Positions 44,243 through 55,599 of a stretch of DNA of 64,000 bases are shown in pieces. A program made the translations under genes and the position numbers. Within the stretch, counting starts at the first letter, position 1. Every line of letters begins with the position of its first letter. The DNA is from Craterostigma plantagineum (taxonomy: Eukaryota; Streptophyta; Magnoliopsida; Lamiales; Linderniaceae): positions 23,203,501-23,267,500 of the forward strand of contig JAPQWV010000012.1 of assembly GCA_027422505.1 (NCBI GenBank), written 5' to 3'. The notes beneath the pieces are model-generated. The model saw only the letters and a list, made by a program, of their open reading frames with translations. It did no database searches and was not told the DNA's origin.

Positions 44243-44964
44243 CTTTTTCTTTCTTTATCCAAATATTCGATCGTTAATTCTTTTAGCTTAGGAAACTATC
44301 TTTCCCCTTTTTATTTTACCCTTTTTCACTATTAATTTTTATTAAAAATATAATAATACATGTGAAAATTGATTCTCTAGTGAACAAAATGTTATTCTAG
44401 GGGTAATTTACTAAGAAGAGTGTTAAATTATAACATAGGAGATGAGAATTAGTCCCACCGCTGAAAGCGATGAATCAACACAACTAATTCATATCGTACT
44501 TACATAAAGTGTTACTCCACAAAATAAGGGAATAACTAATAATGAATTTCGACTTAATTCTGACTGAACATAAATGACATTACATTATATACCTCCTTTG
44601 AAAATATAATTTATATATATATATATAGTTATATATTTATAATCGGGCATGACGTTCAAGTGAGGGGAATAATAAATTATGACCTTGACCAAGACACTAA
44701 CGTATTAGTCAATTAGTAATACACAATTCTTAATCGACTCAAATAAAAGATAATTGATAATACCACCAAGATTTTTGGATCTACCGACTTATTTAAATCA
44801 GGTTTACAAAGCACATCACAATGCGTAGGAAAAAGCCAACTCTTTTCCTTCACCTTTCTTCGCCATGAAAGATTCAAGAATCCAAAGATATTCTTTTCAT
44901 GTAATCTAATAACAACAATTAGAGAACAAAAATAAAACGTATATTCAAAGAAGGACAAAACCTT
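44243..44964. other. AT-rich spacer and probable 3' region of SUFE2
   Basis: No recognisable coding or repeat feature apart from a short (TA)n at about 44614. Confidence 0.5.
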
Positions 44965-45597
44965 TCAAATCACTACTCCGTTTCTTCTTCTCTTCTGCTC
45001 AAGCAACAAAGCTTCTGTCCTTCTCTGCATAGCCTCCAAAACACTGTTCCAAGCGTTGACCCTCGACCTACCCCCGCCGGAAAACCCAACGACGTTCATC
45101 TCCGCCAAATCCTCGCCGCTCACGGCCAATACTTGGTCTGCGCCGGCGCCGTCGAATAGCCATATCAGGCGAGAACAGAACCCTTTAGTGATCTCTGAGT
45201 CGCTGTCCAAGCTGAACCTCATCGAGCCGTCGCTGTCGTCCAGCTCCACCTCGAGCCACACCTGAGCCGTGCAGCCATGGACGCGGTTCTCTTCGGTCCG
45301 CCGTGACTCGTCGAACGGAGGTAGGTCGCCGGCGTAGTGGAGGAGGCGCTTTACCCTATCGATGGGCTCGGTGAGTGAGCTGAATTCGCCGGTCAAGGCT
45401 CGAACCTTTTGGGATACGCTCGCCTTCGCCGCCGCCGTGGTGGGTGGCTCGGCGGGCTGGGCTTGGGTTAGGTATTGGGTTATGGTGAGGCGGCGTGGGC
45501 GGCGCGCGCCGGCGGAGATGGTGGTGGCTCGGTTCTTCTTGAGAGCGGTTATAGGGATGGTTGGTTTATTAAGGATGATGGCGTAATGAGAGGCCAT
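44965..45597 (-). CDS. SUFE2: SufE-like protein 2, chloroplastic
   Basis: A single exon encodes 210 residues. The first ~65 residues are rich in Ala/Thr/Arg and poor in acidic residues, as in a chloroplast transit peptide. The SufE domain follows: LTEPIDRVKRLLHYAGDLPP, then ENRVHGCTAQVW with the sulfur-accepting cysteine, SDSEITKGFCSRLIWLFDG, and a C-terminal block ending in a basic tail. SufE proteins take persulfide sulfur from the NifS-type desulfurase (CpNifS/SufS) in plastids and stimulate Fe-S assembly. There is no NadA-type or BolA extension, which fits SUFE2 rather than SUFE1 or SUFE3. The ATG at 45597 gives a start like that of other plastid SufE proteins. The gene is intact and GC-rich relative to its flanks. 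Confidence 0.9.
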   Translation of the reverse strand: MASHYAIILNKPTIPITALKKNRATTISAGARRPRRLTITQYLTQAQPAEPPTTAAAKASVSQKVRALTGEFSSLTEPIDRVKRLLHYAGDLPPFDESRRTEENRVHGCTAQVWLEVELDDSDGSMRFSLDSDSEITKGFCSRLIWLFDGAGADQVLAVSGEDLAEMNVVGFSGGGRSRVNAWNSVLEAMQRRTEALLLEQKRRRNGVVI

Positions 45598-45749
45598 TTT
45601 TATGGGAGTTGATGACCGTTATTTTCAGTTTCCAGAATTATGTGAAGGGAAGAACGAGTAAGAAAAGAATAAGACTTTGAACTGCGGGCAAAACGTGTCA
45701 CTAATAAGAACAAGGAGCTAGATTTTCCCTTTTTCTCTTTATCTTTTGG

Positions 45750-46115
45750 GCAATTTGATGTTAGACCCCACCGTAATTTTCTTTTAGGTTCATGTCCCTG
45801 TTAGAAAATTAGTTTTAAGGATCCGGTACACTTAACTGTTTTTCAGTACCACTTCATGAACCTGTAGTACCACTTCATGGTTTTTGCAGATCGTTCTGCA
45901 GTAACACTTCATCATTCTGCAGTACCACTTCATTATTCTGTATTAACACAAAACGATAGTCCGATACCAGTTCATATACATTGTACAACCCTTGCGTAAA
46001 TTTTAGGTCATTATCTCTAAATGTTACAAAAATCGGGTCCTTAACCCCAAAAATTTTCTGATATGGCCTGAAACCTAACATAAAACATATTTTGGGCCTG
46101 AAACTTAATTTGCAC
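45750..46115. mobile_element. foldback element, GTACCACTTCATG family, copy B
   Basis: A 366-bp unit is colinear with copy A at 8730-9104: gcaatttgatg start, cttaatttgc end, 'tgttagaaaatt' and 'ttttctgatatggcctgaaa' near the ends, and about five internal gtaccacttcatg-type units. It sits 150 bp upstream of the SUFE2 start codon. Confidence 0.78.
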
Positions 46116-46742
46116 TTTTTTTTTGTATTTTGTGAGACGAATGTAATTTATTCGATAAGGTGATGAAGTCGTGCAAGCAAAGGAAAATTTATCGTGTCCC
46201 TTCTCATCCCTTTAATAGAAAGTCACGGTGGAGTAATGGGATTCACTTCTTTCTTTTATAGGAAATTACGCGGATTTTTTTCTGGAATTTTGTGAGCCTT
46301 TTTTCTACGTGTTAACTTAGTAAAATAGATAATGAAAATTAATAAGATCTACATATTGTCGGGAGCATTACCCATCGTGAGTGTTTTATGAACCAAATCT
46401 AAAGCTTGTTTAATGAATATTGTGGTGACGAGGTCAAAGACTGTAATGCTATATGTTCACATTTCAGGAAGTTATGGTTTTTGTATTTTTCCAACTTAAT
46501 GGAAAATCCATAGATTTTGTTATATGAAAAATTGCGTAATTAAGAATTCAGTCACAAAATCAACATGGCCATAAATAAATAATAAACAATTAGTTAATGA
46601 CGTTAGGCAATGCTCTCAGGGGCGGCGGCTTATGGTATACAGTAACAAGAGCATCTATGTCACTGCCATTAATAAGAGTCATCATTTAACAAAAGAAAGT
46701 CAAAAAAAAAATTATTACACAATTAATAATACTTTATGACAT
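46116..46742. other. spacer, nothing recognised
   Basis: AT-rich with no ORF of note. Confidence 0.5.
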
Positions 46743-46745
46743 TAA

Positions 46746-47326
46746 GGCTGCGTTTAGTTGTTAGGTAAGAATATGTCACACAATTTTATCTCAAGATTAT
46801 AATCTTGACATTTATATGAGTTATATGTTCACTATGCAATATTAACAACACCATATTTTATTATTATCTTGTTTAGTTTTCAAGATACCAAAACTTCTAT
46901 CTTTGTATTATTGGTAAAATTACAAAATTAACCTTTATATCATCAATACATATGTTACATAAATAATTGTTCTTATGAATATCGAAAAATATGAGATACG
47001 CATATCATTTTGATCACCATGAAAAAAGGAATAAATTGGTGTTGTTTATTTAGTTTTATCATATAAATCATATGAAATAACCACGATTTTATAATTTGGT
47101 GGTATAAGGGTATTTTAGTCATTTCAGAAAATTATCTTGATGGGATAAATAATCTCACCCAACCCACACGGTTTATTTATCTTGGGTTCTTTAGTTTATA
47201 ACAGCGGGCCTTTTATTTATAGCGGGCTTGCAAGAAAAATTACATTGTTAACTGAACAAGATTATATTAGATAAAAATAACTTTATCTTGGCTTATCTCA
47301 GCTTATCTCGCCAACTAAACACAGCC
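46746..47326. mobile_element. Tourist-like (PIF/Harbinger) MITE, 581 bp
   Basis: TIRs are GGCTGCGTTTAGTTG and the complement of CAACTAAACACAGCC (14 of 15 match), flanked by a TAA target-site duplication (46743-46745 and 47327-47329). The terminus, 3-bp duplication and AT-rich non-coding interior are typical of Tourist-type MITEs. It lies about 300 bp beyond the stop codon of the O-fucosyltransferase gene. Confidence 0.85.
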
Positions 47327-47621
47327 TAAACAGAGGAGCCGACATACATAGGAAAAGAATGGCGTCTGCAAAAGTCATATATGATAACAGAATTACAGAA
47401 CTTCAACCACAGCCTCAGTTCAATAAAAGGATCATAATTTACATAAAATGACAGAATAACATAAAATTAACCACATTAGGTTTCAACTTCACCTCAGGGG
47501 CACAAGCTCTCAATCTCGGGTCGGGCTTCGCAACGCTCTAAAAGCCCGCAAATCCTACAAACGGGCTTTCATCGACGAACCTAACTCCACAAAAAAAAAT
47601 CGTTTTTTTTCTTTTTTCCAT

Positions 47622-50600
47622 TCAAGTCCTACACATGCACGGCGTTAGAGGGTTCTCCCATATGTCGTAGTTCGGGAAAGTTTCTTCGGGCAAACCCGTC
47701 CTAGTCTGATGAGTGACGACTACATCTTCGACAAATGTAGCCCAGCCCATGTAAGGATCTCCCAAGGACTTGGACATTAGACCCTTGTCGGGTTTTATGG
47801 ATTTAAGACGGTGTCCCATGTACCTTCGATGCCCTATGATTAGTTTAGCAAAGTTACCTCCATGAGTCATAACAAAGACGTCAGATTTTAAGCAGACCAA
47901 AAAGTCGAGCGCTGCTAGGCTCGTCACATGCTTCCTAAATTCGTCCAATTCTAATTTCGCTGCTAATTCCTCCTTTGTCACCTGCGAGGCATTGTTTCCA
48001 TGCGATGTACAGTGAATTCGTAATGGCATATGTGCAATGATGTTAAACTTTTTTGTATAATTGGTATAGAATAGATGATGGGCATATGAGGTCAAAAATT
48101 GAGATATGGCTGGCAGTAATAGATATGTACGAGATTTGGGAACATGTTCCTCAGTGGTGCCATGCGATTTTGTCCACCGTAGACTTGCCCAGAAGCTACG
48201 TATATCTGAGTTTCTTTGGGATAGCCCATTGCACGGAGCATAACTGCTACTTCCCCGGGCTCAAGGGGGCAACGTCCTTCTTTGCGCTTTTGAAGGGCCA
48301 AGGGCCACAGATGAGAACCATCCTACAAGGGAAAAGAAATTCGCCGTTTTATTTGAGGTTTGTTAATGGAAATGAGCTTAGAAGCTAGGATATATGATAC
48401 CTTGAAACGTCGGGGCCATTCTTTGAGTCTGTACAGAGCCATTAGTGTTTTCTCCATCCTAGTTCCCACGAAATCGCAGAATGAGAGGCCCACCATGCCT
48501 TTCTCGAATCTCAAGTGAAGAGCCCTGGTGTAAATGAATGAATTGTATATTGAGACGAATTGTGATTGAAAAATGAAATGGAGGTACTATATGATGAATA
48601 CTTTACAACGTATCCTCCTTACATGAAAGGATTTGAACTGCCTGTTCTGTTTCTCATCCTAGACACGAGCAAATCGGCCATGTTTTCAATCTCGGGTAGA
48701 AATTTCAGAGCATGATAATTTACTCTACATCGAAGCCTGTTGATCTCTTGAGGAACGTTGTCGTACCTGCAGACCAAGAAAGGTGCATAGTTCAATCACT
48801 TGAAAAGTACTGTTCTAGTTGTGCAGTAGTGCCAAAGCAATAAAGAAAAAGCAATTAGCTAACTTGGTGAAAAATGGTATATGTGCAATAATATCAGATA
48901 GTTGCCTGACGACTCACCCCAGTCGATCAACGAATGGCTTCAAGGCCATTATCTTCTTCTCCTTGATACGAGGTAAGACGTTATCTATGTAAAATTGTGC
49001 AGGAGCATACTTGGGGATGTTTTTCACGGTTCGCCTGCCATCGACATGAAACATTATAATGAGAGGCACACATTAGTCCACTCGAACAACTCTATAGAAA
49101 GTTAGCGAAACAACAGGCCCAGTTTTACATAAATCATATTTACAGAGAAGTAGTGGACTCAACAGAAGATAGCAATGCTTTGATTAGCCAGTAATGGTAA
49201 TCTAATATGAAATAGCACTAATGAAAACCCTATGATGCAAACAATAAACATCAAACCTTATACTAGTGAACAGCTCCGGCTTGTCCGTAAACCATTCAGG
49301 AATATCTCTCACGATGCGCACATCATCTTTCAAGTAATCGATAAAATGATCTACATCAAATATGTCTTCAAATTTCCTGCAGAAGTATTTGTTTACAGTA
49401 AATTAGAGGTCAATTGAGGGTAGCTAAAGACAGAATCTTGCCTAGATTAGAAGCCAGTGATGTGCTGAGTGAGCTTTCTAGGTAAAGCCAAATCAGAAAA
49501 CATGAACAAAGGAAGAGGGAGTGCTGTCAGATTCAAGGTCACTCACGTTTGGTCTTTCCATATCTGGTCTTGCTTTAACACAGGCAAAATAAGCGTAGCA
49601 TTCATGATCTTGGCCACAGCAACAGCGTTGCATATCTGCGGAGAAGCACATAATTAAGACTGAAGCAGGGGTTCCTGAGTCGCTAAATCAATTTTTCGAA
49701 TAGTGCTGTTGAATATCATAATACAGGCTATACTTAGTTAGGAAAGTAGCAAATAGGTACATGTTCCTTAAGACATCAGCTCCGTAATTTTATGTATAAA
49801 ATAAATGTCCGAAACATTTGGATTCAATCAAATACGTATGAACCGAATTCAGTAGAATCAATCACATACGGCAATTCTCTGTTGGTTAAGACCACCCTCA
49901 GCATGAATAAATATGTAGCCATTTGTCTCATTCTCTCCTGGAAGATCTGAAATTTGGGCAAAGACGAGAATCAAGAGCAGATATTTATTGCATGTACCAA
50001 ATATAACTCAAGTACCCAAAATATGGAAGGTTTACTTAAGGACAACACAAAGTTGTATACTTTTAGCAACCTGAAATCACACCCTCACGCCGCTCAGCAC
50101 ATGACTTCCATGACGTAGTGGCAGAATAAGGATTTTCCCACAATGATGGAGGCTCCTTTACCTTAGATATCATAAACATCCAGTTAAGATAAGATCATGC
50201 ATGACATTCCCGAACGGGAAATCTGGGTAAGAAAACAGTTGAAAGAAGCCAAAAGAACTTACATGTGGGCACTGAAGAGTTATGCCATCCTTTTTGCACA
50301 AGTATGGAGCATTCTGCCACAAAAGTAGAGGGAAGTGCCAAACGGAGCTTTCAGAATTTTGCAGCCACTTAAAGAAATCATTATAAAAGCATTTCAACAT
50401 GCAAATTAAATTTAAATTTTAAGTTGCAGCAGAACCAGCAAAAATAAGTTCGAGCGAACCAAAATTAGGCTCCAGCAATGAACACACACAATGACACAAA
50501 ACATAGACCAAATAAACTGTCGCCATTCCTTGTATCAGCACAAGTCCCCCAATCCAACTGTATATAATTTCTCAAAATCAGTTAGCCGAATCTACAGAAT

Positions 50601-51195
50601 GCAAAGCAGAATCCTGGGACTCAAATTTGACTACTTGATCGATCCTATTCAAGGGCTTAATTTCCTAATATGTGCACAGCTCATGCTAACACAACATCCA
50701 TTTTACAGTTAAAATCTTTACCTACATAATTATGCAATCCGAAAAGCATATTAAACTAAAACAAACTTCAACAACACATACTCTAAATCCTTCTACCAAA
50801 TCCTACGATCTACGAAAGAAGCTCTAAATAAATCGATTAAAATCATCCATTCATAAACTTCCGCACATTATCAAACCTTCTGTACATTACCAACAAAAAA
50901 CACCCCAAACGCAGACACATTCTAAACGAATAAAACTCACCAGCCGCTTGACAACAGATGAGACGGAGACCACTGACGCAACAACGACAGCGAATAGCAG
51001 CAACATCAGCATCCTAGATCTGTACGGATGAAACCACCTGACGAGATCGTCACTGGGGAATACGTAAGAGCGGAGGAAGGAGCGATTGCGTCCATTATCG
51101 CTATCCTCTTCGTCGGCCGCGACGGAGCGCGGCGACGAAACAGCAGCCGGCGTGGCTCGTCCGCCGATGGAGGTGGAGTGCCGGAGCTCCGCCGT
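47622..51195 (-). CDS. plant O-fucosyltransferase family protein (GT106/DUF246 type)
   Basis: Eleven exons with GT-AG introns: 51195-50941, 50313-50263, 50161-50071, 49946-49870, 49635-49547, 49376-49257, 49034-48918, 48766-48623, 48524-48401, 48322-48131, 47981-47622. They join in phase to 539 residues. The N-terminal tail AELRHSTSIGGR is followed by a single membrane anchor MLMLLLFAVVVASVV: a type II Golgi layout. Family motifs are IFIHAEGGLNQQRIA, MALHLRFEKGMVGLSFCDF, YPKETQIYVASGQVYGG and SDVFVMTHGGNFAKLI. Such enzymes are putative GDP-fucose transferases for proteins or wall polymers. Oddity: the codon where relatives have Met reads ACG (51195-51193, context GGCC-ACG-GCG). An in-frame TAA lies upstream, and the first in-frame ATG is 51012-51010, inside the anchor. 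I place the start at ACG provisionally. Confidence 0.92.
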
Positions 51196-52335
51196 GGCCC
51201 GCTTCGGACTGTACGCCAGCTTAAATTACGGCTTTGGGAGCAAAAGTAACTACGTTGCTGAGCAGTAGCTAAGCTCTACACCATAAGAGAGCCTCTATCT
51301 CTATCGTCGTCCCCCTTTCACAGATCGGAGCTACTGATTTTTTTTTCTTTTTCTTTTAATTTCTTTTTTTTTGTTTTCTTTTCTTTTTCTTCGTACACTT
51401 TCACAGATCATATTAGTGTGTGGACAGACAGACCGACAGACGACAATAGAAGCGAGCAATATTCTTTTTACGTTTGGGAAGAAAAAGGGAAATAGAAAAT
51501 CAATAACAAGTTCGGCCCAACTAGAAAGCCCATTTATAGGCCCATATGAATCTTTAAATTTATGCCTGGTAAGTATAAGATTGTGTTCCGAAGCCCATTT
51601 GATATAGTATTTTAAGCACACTCGATATTACTTTATATTTTAAGAGTTATTTTTAATTAAAATATTTAAGGTGTATCTACCCTTAATTAGCCCAAAACTA
51701 AACAAATTTTCATTTCAGTCCCTTTATGATAAATTTAAATAAAGTTTTTTACACATTGCTACTCGCTTGGTTGAGAATACCATTTTACCGTCGTTATGAA
51801 TCATTTTTTTAATAAATTACGTACCATATACGTGTTTGTGTGGTACTTAATTCCTACTATGTTGTTTCATATCTATGTAAGCATTACGTACATTTTTCAA
51901 TGTATTATGTACTACAATATGTTTCTCTCTATGTAAAAATTTTATTCTACTATGTAATCCACATATAAAAAGTTCTGACAATGGATTGATCTGACATTTT
52001 TTATACTTTGGATATTTAACTGTAAACTTCCAATATTAATATATAAATTTCAATCTAATTTAAATTTTATATTGTTTCTAATTAAAAAGAAAAAACCAAT
52101 TTGTGAGGATATAATTAGAAAATAAAAGAACTAATGATGCGTTCAGTTCGTTGGATTACATGGGACAAAAGCCAATTTATCATCTTTAATATTGTTCACT
52201 AGCTAAATAATAAAAAATGCTAAAGCCCGAGATAATGTGGCAATTGAAGGGTGAGAGGATTTTCAATTTATTCCGGGCATTCATTTAGTGTTTAGGATAT
52301 AAGAGTTTGCATAAGCATTGCAGTGTTTAGGATTT
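51196..52335. other. 5' flank of the O-fucosyltransferase gene and AT-rich spacer
   Basis: The first ~100 bp is presumably 5' UTR. The rest is AT-rich. 'aggattttcaatttattccgg' (up to two changes) occurs twice, at about 52258 and 52329, near the left edge of the Harbinger remnant. Confidence 0.45.
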
Positions 52336-53127
52336 TCAATTTATTCCGGACATCATACGGTTGTCTTGGAGCATTAGATGGAACGCATGTCAAGGTAGTA
52401 GTGCCCGAATATGACAAACCAAAATTGCAATCGGAAAGGCGACGTGACGATTAATGTACTTGCTGCATGTGATCCAAACATGATGTTCACTTATATGTTG
52501 TGTGGTTGGTAAGGATCTGCAACAGACGCTAGAGTCTTACGGGATGCCACTTCTAGAAGAAATGGTCTTAAGATCCCATATGTAAAATTTATTTTTTATT
52601 ATGTAAAATTGGTATCAAATAAAGCACTTAATTATGTAATCTCAGGGAACTACTACTTGTCAGACGATGGATATATGAATGCAGAAGGATTGTTAGCGTC
52701 GTTTCGGGGAGTAATAAGATATCATTTAGATGACTTTGGTCAGGGGAGAAACGCACAACAAAATCCAAAGGAGTACTTCAACTTGATTAATAGTCGAGCT
52801 AGAAATGTGATCGAGCGGTACTCGGCTTACTGAAGAAGAGTTGGGCGATACTATGCTCACCTTCGTATTTCCCCATTGTTACACTCAACTGGATTGTGAT
52901 GGCTTGTTGCATACTCCACAACTTTGTTCGTAAAGAGATGCCAATAGATCCTCTTGATGAAGAAGTTGGAACAATAATGGATGATAACATTGATATTACA
53001 AATGATGACATAGATGATGTAGATAACATAAGTAATGTTGATGCTTCAGTGGAATGGGCCAATTGGAGGGACACATTAGCGACGGCGGCTTTTAATGAGT
53101 GGAGAAATTGTGGCATGCGCAATTGAA
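52336..53127 (+). pseudogene. PIF/Harbinger transposase (DDE nuclease), fragmented
   Basis: In order, in shifting frames: CLGALDGTHVKVVVPEYDKP (first catalytic Asp); CDPNMMFTYMLCGW; GSATDARVLRDA (second Asp); YYLSDDGYMNAEGLL with GVIRYHLDDFGQG; NLINSRARNVIER (catalytic Glu); MACCILHNFVRKEM and an acidic tail ending at 53126. These are the conserved blocks of plant Harbinger/ALP1-like transposases. Stops after 'MLCGW', around 52560 and at 52833, and at least one frameshift, disable it. It pairs with the Myb/SANT-like ORF just downstream on the same strand, the usual two-gene layout of PIF/Harbinger elements. Confidence 0.85.
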
Positions 53128-53354
53128 CTGCTGTTTGTGTGGTTAATGTCTTACTAGTTGTTGGCTAACATTGGTCATGATTGTACTTGAAAATTTTTGG
53201 TGAACTACTTGACATTGCTCTTGCTCCATATTTTATGACTTCATATTTGCATATGCTTCTTTTAGTTTGAAGGGTTATCCGTGTGCACGCTAATTGTTTT
53301 GTATATATGCCTCCATTTTCTATTAATTTTTACAGGAGTTACTTTCAGGACATC

Positions 53355-54070
53355 ATGGAAGGTACATTAGATACGAACTCTAGGGTACCTGCTCCAAACA
53401 AGGAGAAAGCAACCGTCGTGGGTGGAATCAGCCAGAAGAAATGGCACTAATTAACGCTATGAAAGAGATTGTTGCTAGCGGTTGGAATTGGATGGAATGA
53501 TTCAACGAAGACAATTGATGTGTTCGAGGATCAGTGCTGGGAAGAATACGTCAAGGTATGTACTACAACTCATTATTAACTTCATGCTAAATACATTTTA
53601 CTTTAATATAGTCGTGCTTCGTCTGTGTTTTCTACGAGGATCCAAATTCTAAATCTATGCGCCATGAATCTTGGCCATACTATAACGACTGGATCGAGAT
53701 ATTCGGGAAGGATCGAGCTACGGGCGAACATGCTGAGGATATTGGGGATATATTAAGGAGAAGTGGTTTAAACGGAGTAGATTTGTCCATGCGTTTAGAA
53801 GCTGACAACACTTCTACGAACAACGAGTTCGTCCAAGGTTCGGGGAACGAGGAGGGTGGTAGTGGCTCTAGCGGTGCAAGGACCACCATGCCGCAGCGAC
53901 GTGGTCGTAAAAGGAAAATGAATGATGCAGATAAAAAGTTGACCCAGATTATTGGTAATTATTATGCAGAAACGAGTGCGGCTCTCCAACGGTCCATCTC
54001 CATGGTCGAGGTAGAAAATGATATCATCCCTAAAAAGTATCATGTCTACGAACAGATCAACGAAGTGTAG
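53355..54070 (+). pseudogene. Harbinger accessory Myb/SANT-like protein, broken
   Basis: An ATG at 53355 starts MEGTLDTNSRVPAP. After a frameshift the next block reads WNQPEEMALINAMKEIVASG, typical of the Myb/SANT-like DNA-binding domain. After an intron-like or decayed gap, SWPYYNDWIEIFGKDRATGE continues the domain. Then come a Gly/Ser-rich linker, a basic PQRRGRKRKMN and a C-terminal helix-rich tail (53657-54070 is open). In Harbinger elements this second protein helps the transposase bind termini and enter the nucleus. Several stops and frameshifts lie between 53430 and 53560. Confidence 0.7.
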
Positions 54071-54815
54071 GGGTTGACTCCGGATCAAAAATTGATAATT
54101 TGCAAGTTCCTCACAACCATTCAAACGAACTTAGACTCTTTTACAGTCTCCCGACTGATATGAAGTATCGGTACGTAGTAAACACATTAGCCGGTCTAAT
54201 GTGATATTTTAATGTTTTGGTTGTTATTTTGGCAATCAAATATCATTGTCTCGACATACTTGATGGACGAGGTACTACGCAATTGATGTTCGTATTGATT
54301 TTTTGTGATGTTTTGAAAATGGGAACTTCGCTGGTTTGATTGGGTACTAAGTTTTTGTTTGTAGTGATTTTGGTGTTTGTATTATGCGTTGGTATATGCT
54401 GTAAACTGAATCGAAGTAGTTTGGGTTATAACTTTTTTCGGTTGTTATTTTGTTTACACTAATTCAACATGCAGAATTTCTATAATCACATATACGTTGG
54501 TATTTGGGTAAGCTATTTGCGCGCTCGACAAATGTAGTCGATATTTCATAGGAAAATAAGAAGCCGAAGGAAAATTTTAAATATTACAGACACATTGTCG
54601 ATGCATAATACAAGCCCAAAATATAAAATACGACACCCTTAACAATGAATCTCGCCGATATGGAAATAAGGGCTGTTGGAAATGAAAAAACATAAGTGGC
54701 CTCACAGATAACAAACATAAACACATAATGTACATACACACACATATGCCTAGCCACTTAAACGTTAGTACTCTCCTTGTCACTAACCGTACATTCATCG
54801 AACTTTAGTTTTTTA
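54071..54815. other. spacer between transposon remnants
   Basis: No ORF with recognisable similarity; the element's right terminus was not identified. Confidence 0.4.
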
Positions 54816-55516
54816 TTGGTGGTTTGCCATTTGTGAATTTCGAAGGCATTGGAGATGTAACCTCCTCGCTGGCATCTATTGGGCATGGAATCTCGTGGTC
54901 ACTACTTATTTCAATGACTTCGACGAACAACCATTTGAAGATGTTGGAGATAATTTCCCAAATCTTCTCGCCGTTGAACACATAAGCCTCAACTAATGCT
55001 TCTTCCTACAACAAACATACTATTAGTGCAGCCTAATATGCTTGTCTACGAAATAACCAAAGTTTAATATGTTGGAGAGAACGAATGTATTATATGAAAG
55101 AAACAAAGTTTTGTAAGGCGCACCTGAATCCATTCATTCCACTTATATAGTGGTGCATCGACAACGTTGGAGTGTTCATACGTTGTAAGCAGGTCATCCA
55201 ACATCATCTTGAAAGTATTATAACGACGCACGAGGAAGTCGATACGTTGTTCAGTCCTCTCGCGCTTAAAGCTTGAATAGAAGGAAAATCGCAATCCACT
55301 TCTTAATGGCACCACTTATTTTACCGGCCTCGAATAGAGCACCCCCGTGATCCACAATGGTCGTATGGATTGTACCAACATTAATGACAATTTCCTTTGC
55401 GATCCTTTGATTTTCCATAACTTCGTAATTTAATAAGGCGAGTTCCTCGTAGATAGCGGTGGCATCAACACTTCAATTCTCCCGGCGATTGGTCACAAGA
55501 CTCGTCATTGTTTGAT
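54816..55516 (-). pseudogene. second Myb/SANT-like domain gene remnant (minus strand)
   Basis: Two exon-like blocks are on the minus strand. The upstream block begins MTSLVTNRREN (about 55512) and, after a stop and a frameshift, reads DFLVRRYNTFKMMLDDL and DAPLYKWNEWIQ, ending CAG|GTGCGC at about 55124. The downstream block after TTGTTGTAG|GAAGAAGC (about 55009) reads EEALVEAYVFNGEKIWEIIS and stops at about 54816. The pattern Arg-Tyr-Asn-Thr-Phe ... W..WI ... AY..GE..W..I..IF resembles the C-terminal part of Myb/SANT-like domains of Harbinger-associated proteins. Its upstream flank is cut by the hAT element at 55600. Similarity is judged by eye only. Confidence 0.45.
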
Positions 55517-55599
55517 GTTCGGTTGTTGGCGTTGGAGTAGGTTATGCTTTTTGGGTGCAACCATTTCCAATACCCACATGAACGACGGCTACAAACGGC

